Below, piece after piece: positions 16,984-26,234 of a stretch of DNA of 64,000 nt. Each line of letters begins with the position of its first letter. Within the stretch, counting starts at the first letter, position 1. Position numbers and translations under genes: made by a program. This DNA comes from Bacillota bacterium. Its GTDB lineage: Bacteria > Bacillota > Bacilli > Paenibacillales > UBA4045. Location of the stretch: assembly GCA_023441055.1 (NCBI GenBank), contig JAEZQY010000008.1, positions 372,001 to 436,000 of the forward strand, given 5' to 3'. Below the pieces are notes generated by a model. It worked only from the letters and a program-made list of their open reading frames with translations. It searched no databases and was not told where the DNA came from.

Positions 16984-18477
16984 TTATCTAAATGGCATTA
17001 ATTGTTGATTGAGTGATGCGGTCTGTGCATACACCTGTTGATAGATAGCGAAGATCTCGTCATAAATCGCTGCTCGCTCAGGGTTAGGTTTATAACTGCC
17101 TGCGCGCTTGATGAACACCGCTGAGCAAGCTTCCAGCGAATCGAACCACCCGCAGCCGTATGCCGCCAGCATTGCAGCGCCCATACCGGGGCCCTGCTCA
17201 TTATCTAGCCGAGTCACTTCGGCATTGAAGATGTCCGCCTGCAGCTGCAGCCACAGCTCGCTCTTGGCTCCGCCGCCGATCGAGATGACTGAATCAACCT
17301 GCTTACCGGCCTCACGGAAGATCGCGATCGATTCGCGCAAGGAGAACGTAATGCCCTCCAGCACCGCGCGTACGAAGTGCTTCTTCTCATGAGATCCGTC
17401 CATACCGATGAAGCTGGCGCGGATCTGAGCATCGGCGTGCGGTGTACGCTCGCCGACTAGATACGGCGTGAACAGCAGGCCGCCTGCTCCCGGCTTTACA
17501 TCAGCAGCGCTCGCAACCATCGCATCGAAGCTGTCGCCTGCGGCGAAGGTCTGCTTGAACCAGCTCAGACTATACCCAGCGGCCAGCGTAACACCCATGG
17601 AATAGAAGGCGTTCTCCTTGCCATGGTTGAAGAAGTGGACCTTCCCCTTATAATCGGCTTCAAATCCGTTCTCATAGGATAGAATAACGCCAGATGTGCC
17701 GATGCTGCTCATCGCTTCACCCTCAGACAGAATACCTGATCCGATCGCCCCGCATGCGTTATCCGCGCCGCCCGCGAACACCTTAGTCCGGTTCGACAAG
17801 CCGGTCTGAGCGGCAATCTCCTCACGTAAGGTGCCGACTAGAGCATGAGACTCAGCTAGCGGAGGACAGAGTGCAGAGCGAATGCCGACTAGCTCACACA
17901 CCAGCTCGCTCCATTGCTTATTCGCTACATCAAGTAGGAGTGTGCCCGCCGCATCCGAATAGTCCATATGCAGCTCCCCGGTCAACCGATAGCGCAGGTA
18001 ATCCTTAGGCAGCAAGAAGACGGAAGCCTTCTCATAGCTCTCGTTCTCGAATTCCTTGACCCACAATAGCTTAGGCAGTGTGAACCCTTCGAGTGCGGGG
18101 TTTCGTGTAACCGACAGCAAGTGATCGCCGAGACGCTCTGTGATGAACCGGCATTGCGCGGTCGTCCGTGTATCATTCCATAGGATCGCATTGCGAATTA
18201 CCTGATGATCTGCATCCAGCAGCACGAGTCCATGCATCTGCCCGGAGAAGCTGATTCCTTCGATGTCGTCAGCAGCTATGCCCGAATTCTCGGTCAGCTG
18301 CTTCAATGCCGTAATTGTCTTCAGTACCCACTGCTCAGGATCTTGTTCGCTATAGCCGGGCTTCTCGTGAATGAGCGGGTAGTCCTCTGTCGCCTCTGCG
18401 ACCACCGTTCCCACTTGATTGACCAACAGCACCTTAACAGAGCTGGTTCCCAGGTCAACACCGATAACATGCTTCAT
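16984..18477 (-). CDS. xylB: Xylulokinase
   Basis: 497 aa, a FGGY-family kinase of normal length. Visible motifs: GVDLGTSSVKVLLV (ATP phosphate 1), GQMHGLVLLD (characteristic of xylulokinase), ILWNDTRTTAQC, GGADNACGAIGSG and ISIGGGAKSELWLQ. It phosphorylates D-xylulose to xylulose 5-phosphate. It lies 23 bp after xylA and is co-transcribed with it; GGAAGGAG lies before the ATG. Confidence 0.95.
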   Translation of the reverse strand: MKHVIGVDLGTSSVKVLLVNQVGTVVAEATEDYPLIHEKPGYSEQDPEQWVLKTITALKQLTENSGIAADDIEGISFSGQMHGLVLLDADHQVIRNAILWNDTRTTAQCRFITERLGDHLLSVTRNPALEGFTLPKLLWVKEFENESYEKASVFLLPKDYLRYRLTGELHMDYSDAAGTLLLDVANKQWSELVCELVGIRSALCPPLAESHALVGTLREEIAAQTGLSNRTKVFAGGADNACGAIGSGILSEGEAMSSIGTSGVILSYENGFEADYKGKVHFFNHGKENAFYSMGVTLAAGYSLSWFKQTFAAGDSFDAMVASAADVKPGAGGLLFTPYLVGERTPHADAQIRASFIGMDGSHEKKHFVRAVLEGITFSLRESIAIFREAGKQVDSVISIGGGAKSELWLQLQADIFNAEVTRLDNEQGPGMGAAMLAAYGCGWFDSLEACSAVFIKRAGSYKPNPERAAIYDEIFAIYQQVYAQTASLNQQLMPFR

Positions 18478-18500
18478 TGAAGGAGTCTCCTTCCTATTCG

Positions 18501-19814
18501 TTATTCAGAGATCAAGTACTCGTTCAATGTAGCACGGAGCAATTCATGACGGCCCGAGCGATTCACGATGCTGTGGTTATTCAGCGCATACTGCTCCAGC
18601 GACTTCAGAGTCGCCTTGCCGGATACGATCTCTGCTCCGATTCCCTCGCTGAAGCTGGCATAGCGCTCAGCGACGACGTTTTCGAATACCTTATCCTCGA
18701 TCAGCTTAGCTGCCACCTTAAGCCCCTTAGCGAAGCTGTCCATGCCTGCAATATGCGCATAGAACAGATCCTCAGGCTCGAAGGATGCGCGGCGCACCTT
18801 GGCGTCAAAGTTCACGCCGCCCTTGCCAAGACCGCCATTGAGCAGAATCTCATACATCGCCAGCGTGGTTGCGTATAGATCCGTCGGGAATTCATCGGTA
18901 TCCCATCCAAGCAGCAGATCGCCTTGGTTCGCGTCAATGGACCCTAGGAGACCGTTGATGCGCGCGACACGCAGCTCGTGCTCGAATGTATGGCCCGCAA
19001 GCGTCGCATGGTTCGCTTCCAGATTCAGCTTGAAGTGATCCTTCAAACCGTAGGATTGCAGGAATGCAATGGTCGTGGCCGCATCGAAATCATACTGATG
19101 CTTCGTTGGCTCCTTCGGCTTAGGCTCGATCAGGAATTGCGCTTCGAAGCCGATCTCCTTGGCGTAATCGACCGCCATATGCAGTAGACGAGCCAGATTG
19201 TCCAGCTCCAGCTTCATATCCGTGTTAAGCAGCGTCTCATACCCTTCACGTCCACCCCAGAACACGTAGTTCTCGGCACCTAGCTCCTTGCCCACCTCGA
19301 GCTGCTTCTTCACTTGGGCAGCCGCGTAAGCGAATACATCTGCATTATTCGTTGTACCCGCGCCATGAACGAAGCGAGGATTCGTGAACATATTCGCCGT
19401 ATTCCACAGCAGCTTCTTACCGCTGGATTTCATATTCTGCTTAATCAAGTCAACAATAATGTCCAGATTCTTATTCGTCTCAGCCAGCGTGCCGCCTTCC
19501 GGGGCAATATCACGATCATGGAAGCAGAAGTAATCAATGCCGATCTTATCATAGAATTCGAAGGAAGCTTCAACGCGCGCCTTTGCCAGATCCATCTCAT
19601 CAAACTTGTTCCACCCGCGTATTGCTGTCGCTTTACCGAATGGATCTTCACCGCCAGCAACGAAAGTATGCCAGTAGGCCACGCCAAATCTCAGATGTTC
19701 CGCCATCGTCTTGCCTAGAACAACTTCAGACGGATTGTAGTGCTTGAATGCCAGGCCGTTCTTGGAGCCCTTCCCTTCAAATGCGATCTTGGATACTGAA
19801 TCAAAATACCCCAT
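18501..19814 (-). CDS. xylA: Xylose isomerase
   Basis: 437 aa. Catalytic and metal motifs are present: [12 protein letters not shown] (His and Asp), [17 protein letters not shown] (metal Glu), [15 protein letters not shown] and SIDANQGD. It converts D-xylose to D-xylulose. The frame is open 16 codons further upstream, but the start at 19814 gives the family N-terminus [17 protein letters not shown] and is preceded by GGAGGGATT at the right distance. It is the first gene of xylAB, divergent from xylR, with the operator about 50 bp before the start. Confidence 0.95.
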   Translation of the reverse strand: MGYFDSVSKIAFEGKGSKNGLAFKHYNPSEVVLGKTMAEHLRFGVAYWHTFVAGGEDPFGKATAIRGWNKFDEMDLAKARVEASFEFYDKIGIDYFCFHDRDIAPEGGTLAETNKNLDIIVDLIKQNMKSSGKKLLWNTANMFTNPRFVHGAGTTNNADVFAYAAAQVKKQLEVGKELGAENYVFWGGREGYETLLNTDMKLELDNLARLLHMAVDYAKEIGFEAQFLIEPKPKEPTKHQYDFDAATTIAFLQSYGLKDHFKLNLEANHATLAGHTFEHELRVARINGLLGSIDANQGDLLLGWDTDEFPTDLYATTLAMYEILLNGGLGKGGVNFDAKVRRASFEPEDLFYAHIAGMDSFAKGLKVAAKLIEDKVFENVVAERYASFSEGIGAEIVSGKATLKSLEQYALNNHSIVNRSGRHELLRATLNEYLISE

Positions 19815-19863
19815 ACGCTTAATCCCTCCAATTCGTTTAATAGTGTTATCATACCAGATCACC

Positions 19864-19890
19864 CTTAGTTTGTATAGTGGATAAACTAAG
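19864..19890. promoter_or_regulatory. XylR operator between xylA and xylR
   Basis: CTTAGTTT-N11-AAACTAAG forms a perfect 8-bp dyad at 19864-19890, matching the XylR operator known from Bacillus (TTAGTTTGTTT..ACAAACTAA). It lies in the divergent promoter region, so XylR without xylose should block xylAB and perhaps its own gene. Confidence 0.85.
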
Positions 19891-19952
19891 TTAATGCATG
19901 GTATAATGCAGGCAATAATTCAGCTTCGAGAAAAGTAGAAATGAGGAACAAC

Positions 19953-21158
19953 ATGCGCAGAACCGGTGATCAAGCCTTGGTAAAAGAAATCAATACCTCT
20001 ATTGTATTAGATACAATAATTCGCGAGAAACTAATTTCCAGGGCGAGTATATCAAACAGCAGCGGACTCAATAAAGGAACCGTCTCCAGTCTGGTGCAAG
20101 AGCTTATTGATCGCCATCTTGTGTACGAAACCGGAATTGGAGAATCCAGCGGGGGACGCAAGCCGGTGATGCTGCGATTCCAGCATCAAGCTGGATATGC
20201 GATCGGCGTCGATCTGGGTGTCAATTATGTGCAGACGATACTCACCGATCTGAGCGGCAATCTGGTTAAGGAGCAGATTACTACTTATCATTCCGCAACT
20301 GTGCAGGAGATCATTCGCCATATCGAGCATGCGATTGCCAATCTGATGCCATTCGTGCCGGAAAGTCCCTATGGCGTCGTAGGGATTGGCATTGGGATTC
20401 CAGGAATTGTAGATTCGGCGGGTCTGATTCTGTTCGCGCCGAATTTAGGCTGGCGCGATATTAATCTGCAGGCGGTTATCCAGGAGCGATTCCAGCTCCC
20501 CGTGCATGTAGACAATGAGGCGAATGCCGGCGCAATTGGCGAGCAGCAATATGGAGCGGGGCGCCATGCGAAGGATCTGGTCTATCTGAGTGTGGGCATC
20601 GGTATCGGCGCGGGCATCATGATTGATGGCGATATCTACCGCGGTGCGTCCGGCTATTCTGGGGAGATTGGTCATATGACCATTAACGCTGACGGCAAGC
20701 CTTGCCGCTGTGGCAATCACGGTTGTTGGGAGCTATACGCCTCAGAGAACGCCCTGCTCGATCATATGAATGATGCTAAGTCGATGAACGGTGAGCAGTC
20801 GATAAACGGTGCGCTTGCCCTCGAGGATATTCTTGCATTGGCCGACAAGGGCGATAGCCAAGCGATCGAAGCGCTGAATAAGGTAGGTCGTTATCTTGGA
20901 ATCGGCATCGCCGGCATTACGAACATCTTCAATCCTAGACAGATCGTCATCGGCAATCGATTAACCCATGCGCAAGCATGGCTTCAGGATGCGATGATGC
21001 ATGAGATTGAGAAGCGATCCTTGAGGTTCCACCAACGCGCCGTCGATGTTCATTTTACCGAATTGGGGACTCGTTCAACAGCACTAGGCGCGTCCTATAT
21101 GGCGATCTCCAGCTTCCTACGCGATTCTGTCTCCATTGCCAGAAATCATATTGGATAA
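19953..21158 (+). CDS. xylR: Xylose operon repressor XylR (ROK family)
   Basis: About 401 aa. An N-terminal winged helix (NTSIVLDTIIREKLISRASI, SNSSGLNKGTVSSLVQEL) is followed by a ROK domain with the sugar-kinase-like fold (GVDLGVNYVQTILTDLSGN) and the ROK zinc motif GEIGHMTINADGKPCRCGNHGCWE. It binds the dyad at 19864-19890 and releases it when xylose is present (family knowledge). I chose the ATG at 19953 over the one at 19941, because GAGGA stands 5 bases before it and MRRTGDQALVKEIN is the usual N-terminus. Confidence 0.93.
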   Translation: MRRTGDQALVKEINTSIVLDTIIREKLISRASISNSSGLNKGTVSSLVQELIDRHLVYETGIGESSGGRKPVMLRFQHQAGYAIGVDLGVNYVQTILTDLSGNLVKEQITTYHSATVQEIIRHIEHAIANLMPFVPESPYGVVGIGIGIPGIVDSAGLILFAPNLGWRDINLQAVIQERFQLPVHVDNEANAGAIGEQQYGAGRHAKDLVYLSVGIGIGAGIMIDGDIYRGASGYSGEIGHMTINADGKPCRCGNHGCWELYASENALLDHMNDAKSMNGEQSINGALALEDILALADKGDSQAIEALNKVGRYLGIGIAGITNIFNPRQIVIGNRLTHAQAWLQDAMMHEIEKRSLRFHQRAVDVHFTELGTRSTALGASYMAISSFLRDSVSIARNHIG

Positions 21159-21234
21159 TGGCTGCCGCTGCCGGAGACAATGATGATGAGAGCCAATTGG
21201 TTCTACATCATGTATTGAGGGAGGCTAACACGCA

Positions 21235-21669
21235 GTGAAGAAGATGCTTATTCATCTGCCGCTTGCAGCCGTATTATTATTGGGTATCGCAGCGCCGGCC
21301 ACAGCCGCGAACACGAGTCGGACGACGAATCCCAACGGCATCGACAGTTCAAGCTTTGGCACCGATGTGCGGGATGGCATGAATAACATGGAGCGGTATA
21401 ATCAATACAGTAACGGGAATGGAGCCGGCATTGGAACCACGAACGGCAATGGCAACAACATGGATCGCAGCTATAACCGCAATGACAATAACAACATGAA
21501 TCGCGCTTTTAACACCGATGGAAACTTCGACAATACGTACAGGAATAACACTTATCGCGCGCGAGCTGCAGGCAACAACAACACGACCAACTGGAGCTGG
21601 CTCGGTCTGTTAGGTCTGATCGGTCTCGCCGGTATGTTCCGCGGCTCTGACAATCGTTCTCGAACCTAA
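21235..21669 (+). CDS. Secreted Asn-rich protein with C-terminal WGxxGxxG-like anchor
   Basis: 144 aa starting at GTG with GGGAGG 10 bases upstream. Signal peptide in the first 25 residues (LPLAAVLLLGIAAPATAA), then a low-complexity region rich in Asn, Gly, Thr and Arg. Near the end is WSWLGLLGLIGLAGMFRG, which resembles the WGxxGxxG anchored small proteins of Bacillales, although the first motif residue is W-S-W rather than W-G. Function unknown, possibly envelope-associated. The last codons plus terminator of this gene are found again at 42059-42132, 20.4 kb away. Confidence 0.75.
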   Translation: MKKMLIHLPLAAVLLLGIAAPATAANTSRTTNPNGIDSSSFGTDVRDGMNNMERYNQYSNGNGAGIGTTNGNGNNMDRSYNRNDNNNMNRAFNTDGNFDNTYRNNTYRARAAGNNNTTNWSWLGLLGLIGLAGMFRGSDNRSRT

Positions 21670-21715
21670 TAAGCCCTACAAATAACCGCCTGAATTCTGA
21701 CGAATCAGGCGGTTG
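21641..21715 (+). repeat. Left copy of a 75-bp direct repeat bracketing the 21.7-42.1 kb block
   Basis: This segment spans the last nine codons of the WGxxGxxG-like gene, the spacer and its terminator. It is 68 of 75 identical, with one single-base gap, to 42059-42132 in the same orientation. The two copies bound a 20.4-kb gene block. Confidence 0.85.
21684..21714. terminator. Terminator between the WGxxGxxG-like gene and the response regulator
   Basis: AACCGCCTGAATTC and GAATCAGGCGGTT pair with one bulged A; the plus strand continues GTTATTTAT. Lies between convergent genes. Confidence 0.75.
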
Positions 21716-21733
21716 TTATTTATCGACTATTCA

Positions 21734-22399
21734 TTAACAGTTCAGTAGCAGATCTTTAAGGATGGCGATGGCTTGCTGTCGGTCGCTTGTACCTAACTTG
21801 TTATAGATTACACTGACGTAGTTTCTTACTGTCCCTTCGCTCATAAACAGCGTTGATGAGATTTGGCGATTCGTATATCCTTCGATCATCAGCACGATGA
21901 TTTTGCGTTCCCGCTCCGTGAATGCATAACCGCTCTTCTTGATTTTGGTCTCATCCAGTGTATCCGCCCATTCATCCGACAGCACGGACAGCTTGGCGGC
22001 AAGCCGCGAAGCAATCTGGGCAGGCAATATAACATCCCCGCTCATCGCTTCATGGATCGTTTTCACAATCAGCCTGGAGTGCATATCTTTCAGCAGGAAG
22101 CCATTCGCACCGCTCGCCATCGCATCCACAATAAATCGATCTTCAGCAAAGGTGGTCAGCATCAGCACGATCGTATCCGGCAGTTCGCGTTTGATTTGTT
22201 TGAGTGCTTCTATTCCGTCCATCACGGGCATCTTGATATCCATCAAAACCACATCCGGCCTGCATGCTTTTGCCAACTGCAGAGCTTCCAATCCGTTTTC
22301 GCACAGGCCGACGATATCCAAATCGTCCTCAGCCTGTAGAATCGTCTGCAACCCTTCTCGCAGCAGCCGCTGATCATCCGCAATAATGATCGAAATCAT
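21734..22399 (-). CDS. NarL/LuxR-type response regulator of the surface-protein island
   Basis: 221 aa. Receiver: IIIADDQRLLREGLQ with the phospho-Asp in DVVLMDIKMPVMDG (about residue 54). Output: LuxR-type HTH (FTERERKIIVLMIEGYTNRQ, then ISSTLFMSEGTVRNYVSVIY). GAAGGAGG precedes the ATG. It follows its kinase by 55 bp. It is the only DNA-binding protein encoded within the 21.7-42.1 kb block, so it is the prime candidate to bind the TGTCA-box promoters at 25.7 and 41.9 kb (inference). Confidence 0.9.
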   Translation of the reverse strand: MISIIIADDQRLLREGLQTILQAEDDLDIVGLCENGLEALQLAKACRPDVVLMDIKMPVMDGIEALKQIKRELPDTIVLMLTTFAEDRFIVDAMASGANGFLLKDMHSRLIVKTIHEAMSGDVILPAQIASRLAAKLSVLSDEWADTLDETKIKKSGYAFTERERKIIVLMIEGYTNRQISSTLFMSEGTVRNYVSVIYNKLGTSDRQQAIAILKDLLLNC

Positions 22400-22454
22400 G
22401 CAGTATCCTCCTTCTTACCTTGATCGTGAACAAAGCCGAGAATGTGCAGTTTCC

Positions 22455-23648
22455 TCAACTGGCCAGCGGCAAGTCGATCATAAGCTCGCAGCCGACCGGA
22501 TTGCCGGCGGCGTCAGCGGAGGAACGGATTTCCACGCACCCGCCCAGCTGCTTAACCCGCTCCATGATGGACGATAGTCCGAAGCCGGGCATGGCGGAGC
22601 CATACGGCTCTCCGTCGCTGATCAGCCGGAACTGCAGCAGCTCGCCTGACGCGTGCAGCGAGAAGCGAGCGCGGGCGCACCTGCCATGGCGGATACCGTT
22701 GGTCAGTCCTTCCTGCAGCGCGTGATACAGCACCTGCTTCGCCGGCTCGCCCGGCTCCGGCTTCGAGGACAGCGAAATATCTTCCTCGATGGCGATATCC
22801 ATCGTCTCCTCCGCAGATCGAATCAGCGCACGAAGCGCCGTCTCTAGTGTCATCGTCTCCGTCTCCTCCGAGCACATCAACTTAACCGTTCTGCGCACAT
22901 CCTCCAGTCCCCTCCGCACGAGTCTATTCAGCAGCTCCAACCGATCCCACGGCATACAATTATGCTGCCGCGCGATCTTCTTCATCGCTTCAAGCTGCAC
23001 GATCGCAGCGGTCAGTGTATGTCCGACCACATCATGGAGTTCGTGCGTAATGCGGTCTCGTTCTTCCAGCACCGCCAACTCGGCCAGCGCCTCCGCCTCC
23101 TCGTGCAAGGTGATCGCCAATGCTCGATTCATGCGCTCCAGCTCGCGATTTCGATTCTCCAATTGCGCAATGCTGCGCGCAGTTCCCTTAAGGATCCTGC
23201 GAACGCAAATCGAAGCCGCCGCGGCCCAGCCCAAATTTATAAATAATACGGCAGTGAGTGGCAAGCTCCCGTCGATGCCCGACAGTTCAGAAATCCGGTT
23301 CAGCGTTTCGTACACCAGATCCGGCAGGCGATGCGGATCAAGACAATCCGCAGCCCATAGCGGATAGATCATACAGACAGCCGCAAGCCACAAGAGCTCG
23401 CGTCGACGATCTGGAGGTTGCATATCGGCGCTCGGGTAAACGTTCCGCAGTGGGATAATGGCGATTGCCAATCCGGCAGAGACCATCCCCGCATTCTCGC
23501 TTACAGCCGGCAGCTTGAGTATCGGCGGCAGCAGTACGGCGGCGATGGCAGCCAGCACTAGCAGAACCGTCCGGTCGACTGCGCCTTGAACAAGCGTCTG
23601 CCGCTTGAAGCGGCCCATCCATTTCATTCCGATGTCGTAGTAAGTCAT
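22455..23648 (-). CDS. DesK/NarX-type sensor histidine kinase of the surface-protein island
   Basis: 397 aa. The first half has about four hydrophobic segments (residues 24-160) with little between them, so sensing is probably within the membrane. A coiled-coil linker leads to the HisKA_3 box (LEERDRITHELHDVVGHTLT, phospho-His in HELHD) and an ATPase domain (YHALQEGLTNGIRHGRCA, MPGFGLSSIMERVKQLGG). The canonical DxGxG is replaced by SDGEPYG, an irregular G1 box; activity should be checked. GAGGTGA stands 7 bases before the ATG. It lies 200 bp downstream of the lipoprotein gene, with possible regulatory repeats between. Confidence 0.88.
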   Translation of the reverse strand: MTYYDIGMKWMGRFKRQTLVQGAVDRTVLLVLAAIAAVLLPPILKLPAVSENAGMVSAGLAIAIIPLRNVYPSADMQPPDRRRELLWLAAVCMIYPLWAADCLDPHRLPDLVYETLNRISELSGIDGSLPLTAVLFINLGWAAAASICVRRILKGTARSIAQLENRNRELERMNRALAITLHEEAEALAELAVLEERDRITHELHDVVGHTLTAAIVQLEAMKKIARQHNCMPWDRLELLNRLVRRGLEDVRRTVKLMCSEETETMTLETALRALIRSAEETMDIAIEEDISLSSKPEPGEPAKQVLYHALQEGLTNGIRHGRCARARFSLHASGELLQFRLISDGEPYGSAMPGFGLSSIMERVKQLGGCVEIRSSADAAGNPVGCELMIDLPLAS

Positions 23649-23686
23649 CTATTCATCACCTCGATACCCCCATCTTAACGACGGAC

Positions 23687-23728
23687 CGTTCCCGGTCACA
23701 AGGGTATCGTTCCCGGCACGGCCGGGAA
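23687..23728. promoter_or_regulatory. Repeat cluster upstream of the kinase gene
   Basis: CGTTCCCGG occurs at 23687-23695 and 23708-23716 (exactly 21 bp apart, two helical turns). The second copy starts a perfect dyad TTCCCGGC-acg-GCCGGGAA at 23710-23728. No T-run follows on either strand, so an operator is more likely than a terminator. The rest of 23649-23848 shows nothing recognisable. Confidence 0.4.
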
Positions 23729-23848
23729 ATTCTCGGGAGCCGATCAGGAATGGCGCAAGCGCGAAAAGCCGGCGTCCCCTGAAGAGAGATTGCCGGCGAA
23801 TCGTGAGATGCGAAATTTACGTAAGCCGATGCTGCTATGCTTGCTGCA

Positions 23849-24376
23849 TTATTGCCCGGATTCGGGCTTATTGGAATAAATCAGAGATCCGTAAACGGTC
23901 TTATTGTCTTCCAGGTTAAGCTGGAACGTAAAGAGGAAACGTTCCGTCCCTTTCTGCGCCGAATAATTGACGAATTTCTCGTCTTCCAACTTATGAACCT
24001 CCATGTAGCCGGCTTCCTGCGCATAGTCGAAATACATTTTCACCACATCGTCGTAAGGCATCTCCGTCTCTACCCCCAGTGTGACGGAATCGTCGCTGCT
24101 GATGGATGAGACGATTTCCATCTCGCCTGGCAGCGGTATATCGGACGGGAATAGCTCCGGAATGTCAGGCTTGCTCGACAGCGTAATCTCCCTGCCATCT
24201 TCTCTGGTGATCGTGACTTCACCCTCCTCCCCATCACCGAACGCTTGCTCCACGTCATTGATAGCCTGCTCGGTATTGTTGATTGCCTGCTCGATATTGG
24301 AACAGCCTGCCGCTATGATCAGGGCGACCGTAACAGCCGCAGCTAAGATACCATTTCTTCCACGTGTATACTTCAT
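23849..24376 (-). CDS. Lipoprotein, unknown function
   Basis: About 175 aa. A signal peptide ends in the lipobox IIAAGC (Cys near residue 25), then a heptad-like stretch (IEQAINNTEQAINDVEQAFG) and an acidic soluble domain of about 130 residues with PELFPSDIPLPG and MPYDDVVKMYFDYAQEAGYM. The latter resembles small sensor-like lipoprotein domains, but I do not recognise the family. Of two in-frame ATGs the one at 24376 has GGGAG 9 bases upstream, the better spacing. Placed 30 bp after the stalk-protein gene, probably one transcript. Confidence 0.8.
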   Translation of the reverse strand: MKYTRGRNGILAAAVTVALIIAAGCSNIEQAINNTEQAINDVEQAFGDGEEGEVTITREDGREITLSSKPDIPELFPSDIPLPGEMEIVSSISSDDSVTLGVETEMPYDDVVKMYFDYAQEAGYMEVHKLEDEKFVNYSAQKGTERFLFTFQLNLEDNKTVYGSLIYSNKPESGQ

Positions 24377-24406
24377 GTTCATATTCTCCCTTACCTAAAT
24401 AATTGG

Positions 24407-25660
24407 TCATCCGTTAATCCGGTTTCCGTCTAGATCATAGACGGCATCCCAGTCCCATTCCGCCGTATCGACAGCCGGCGGCTTTACAACATTGAGCTTT
24501 AGCTCGAGCTCCATGTTGTGTATTTTGCTCGTAATGCTCTTAAATTCAGCCACCACTGATTCAGCGAACTCATCATCCTGTCCCGGTCGCACGATTCTGA
24601 TCAGCAGCGGCTCAGGCTGGGCGCCGGGTGGCGCATATACCGCGCTGACTCTATACTTGCCGATCGGCACGTTATGCAAGCCGTAGCCGTTATTCGATGG
24701 ACTGCCCTTACCGATGATGCTCTTGCCGCCAGTCGTGCCGTCCAGCATCATCCCAATGGGTTCGAGCGTCATAATCACATCGTCCCGGCTGGGCGGCTCA
24801 AGGACAGGATCAAGGGGATGAATGAGATCCATCATATAGAACAGAACTTCTCCGCTTCCGCCTGTACCGGTCGAGCTGTCAAGCATGACGGTGAAATTAC
24901 GGATTGCGCCTTCATTGCCCGCGAACGGGCTGTCATCATCAGGGAGCAGATCGATGCTGTGCTTCACACCTTCATACATAGTCGAATATTCGGCATAGGC
25001 CATATAGGTCGCGGCCAGCTTCGTCAATTCGATCCGATATCGCCCATCTGCGTCTGTCTTGGCTTGTGAGTTGCTGTTGTACAGCAATTGATTGTCAATC
25101 GTAATCAGAGCGCCTTGGATCGGCTCGCCATGCGAGTTGACAACCTGCCCCTTCACGATGTAAGGCTCTTGCGGCTCGCTTGCCGATCCGCTTGGTGCAT
25201 GGCCAGCCGGCGCGTCTGTGCCGATCTCAATGATCCGCATCCCGGGTGTTTGCGAATAAGACACCGTGTACCCGCTGTTCTCGGATACGAATCGCAGCGG
25301 AATCATCGTACGGCTGTTGATGATTTGCGGCGGCACGGACAGCTCCGCTTCCCGGCCGTTCACTTTGGCGATCAAGCTGCCCACAGTCAGCTCGATCTCC
25401 GCCCCTTCCTTCCTCCCGATTGCTTTCCGCTCCTCACCGTTCCATTCCACCATATAGCCCAGTGATTCGAATATCGCATAGAACGGCACAAGCGTTGTCC
25501 CATTTCGAATGACCGGCTGCTGATCCTCGAACTTAATCAGCTTCCCGTGTAGATATACTTTAATTTCGTCTTCCTTAGCCAGGACGGAGGATGCCGTCCC
25601 GGCAACGATGATACTCAGCATAGAGAGCCATACTATCCATTTGACCAATAATGTTCTCAT
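24407..25660 (-). CDS. Secreted copper-amine-oxidase N-terminal-like (stalk) protein with carboxypeptidase-regulatory-like domain
   Basis: 417 aa. Signal peptide (cleavage near residue 28), then a stalk domain of the type common in Paenibacillus exported proteins: VYLHGKLIKFEDQQPVIRNG, TTLVPFYAIFESLGYMVEWN, SRTMIPLRFVSENSGY. From about residue 165 (YIVKGQVVNSHGEPIQGALI) a beta-sandwich CarboxypepD_reg-like domain starts. The last 150 residues are unassigned. No enzymatic motif is visible; a wall or surface adaptor role is plausible. AAGGAG lies 8 bases before the ATG, and the minus-strand -10 of the symmetric promoter (25687-25682) is about 22 bp before the start. Confidence 0.85.
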   Translation of the reverse strand: MRTLLVKWIVWLSMLSIIVAGTASSVLAKEDEIKVYLHGKLIKFEDQQPVIRNGTTLVPFYAIFESLGYMVEWNGEERKAIGRKEGAEIELTVGSLIAKVNGREAELSVPPQIINSRTMIPLRFVSENSGYTVSYSQTPGMRIIEIGTDAPAGHAPSGSASEPQEPYIVKGQVVNSHGEPIQGALITIDNQLLYNSNSQAKTDADGRYRIELTKLAATYMAYAEYSTMYEGVKHSIDLLPDDDSPFAGNEGAIRNFTVMLDSSTGTGGSGEVLFYMMDLIHPLDPVLEPPSRDDVIMTLEPIGMMLDGTTGGKSIIGKGSPSNNGYGLHNVPIGKYRVSAVYAPPGAQPEPLLIRIVRPGQDDEFAESVVAEFKSITSKIHNMELELKLNVVKPPAVDTAEWDWDAVYDLDGNRING

Positions 25661-25681
25661 CTCCTCAACTCCTTAGTTGAC

Positions 25682-25810
25682 ATCGTATTTCTTTTGACGA
25701 CCAACTGCTAGTTACAGACTGTCACTAGAATTGTCATAGGTGTCATGGAGCGATATGACAAAAATGATGACAGCATGTAACTAGGGAGAACTTCGAGCTT
25801 CTCTTACAAT
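25682..25810. promoter_or_regulatory. Symmetric bidirectional promoter, copy 1 (TGTCA-box inverted arms)
   Basis: Two imperfect inverted arms, 25708-25737 and 25755-25784, each begin outside with CTAGTTAC and contain TGTCA boxes (25720, 25732, with a further one at 25741 in the spacer; mirror TGACA at 25756 and 25768). The spacer is 17 bp. Counting from the C of the outer CTAG on each strand, a -10 hexamer stands at the same offset of 24: TACGAT (25687-25682, minus) and TACAAT (25805-25810, plus). No -35 is seen, so an activator bound to the arms is likely. Drives the stalk-protein operon leftwards and the zinc-ribbon/VWA genes rightwards. Confidence 0.75.
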
Positions 25811-25851
25811 GAGAGCTATGAACAAATTTATTGCAATGGGAGGCCATGATC

Positions 25852-26211
25852 ATGAGTTTTATGGAGAAAGTCAACTCGGGATTTTCGAAGGCGGGCAACA
25901 AGGCGAAAATCGCCGTGGAGGTCAACAAGCTTAAATTGCAGAATAGCAACAAGCAGAAGGAGATCGAGAGGCTGTACCAGAACATCGGCCGTCTGTTCTT
26001 CCTGAATGCAACAGGTCGGATGCAGGAGAGTACGGAATCAGTGCATCAAGCGGATGTTATGGCTATCGTGCGATTAGAACATGACATCGATGAGAACAAA
26101 AAACAGATTAAAATGCTCACCAATGAAAAAGACTGTGTCTGCGGCAAGCCAGCTCCTCTAGATGCCCGGTTCTGTCCGTCCTGCGGGCATACGTTCGCAG
26201 CAACGGATTAA
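25852..26211 (+). CDS. Zinc-ribbon coiled-coil protein
   Basis: 119 aa. A helical, probably coiled-coil body (KIAVEVNKLKLQNSNKQKEI, then RLEHDIDENKKQIKMLTNE) ends in a zinc ribbon of form CxC-x11-CPSC (CVCGKPAPLDARFCPSCG). No signal peptide, so cytoplasmic. The frame is open 21 bp further upstream without a good start; GGGAGG stands 8 bases before the ATG at 25852. First gene under the rightward promoter and 23 bp before the VWA gene, so it may be a cytoplasmic accessory to it. Function not recognised. Confidence 0.78.
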   Translation: MSFMEKVNSGFSKAGNKAKIAVEVNKLKLQNSNKQKEIERLYQNIGRLFFLNATGRMQESTESVHQADVMAIVRLEHDIDENKKQIKMLTNEKDCVCGKPAPLDARFCPSCGHTFAATD

Positions 26212-26234
26212 CGGGAACGGAGGGATACTCTTTC

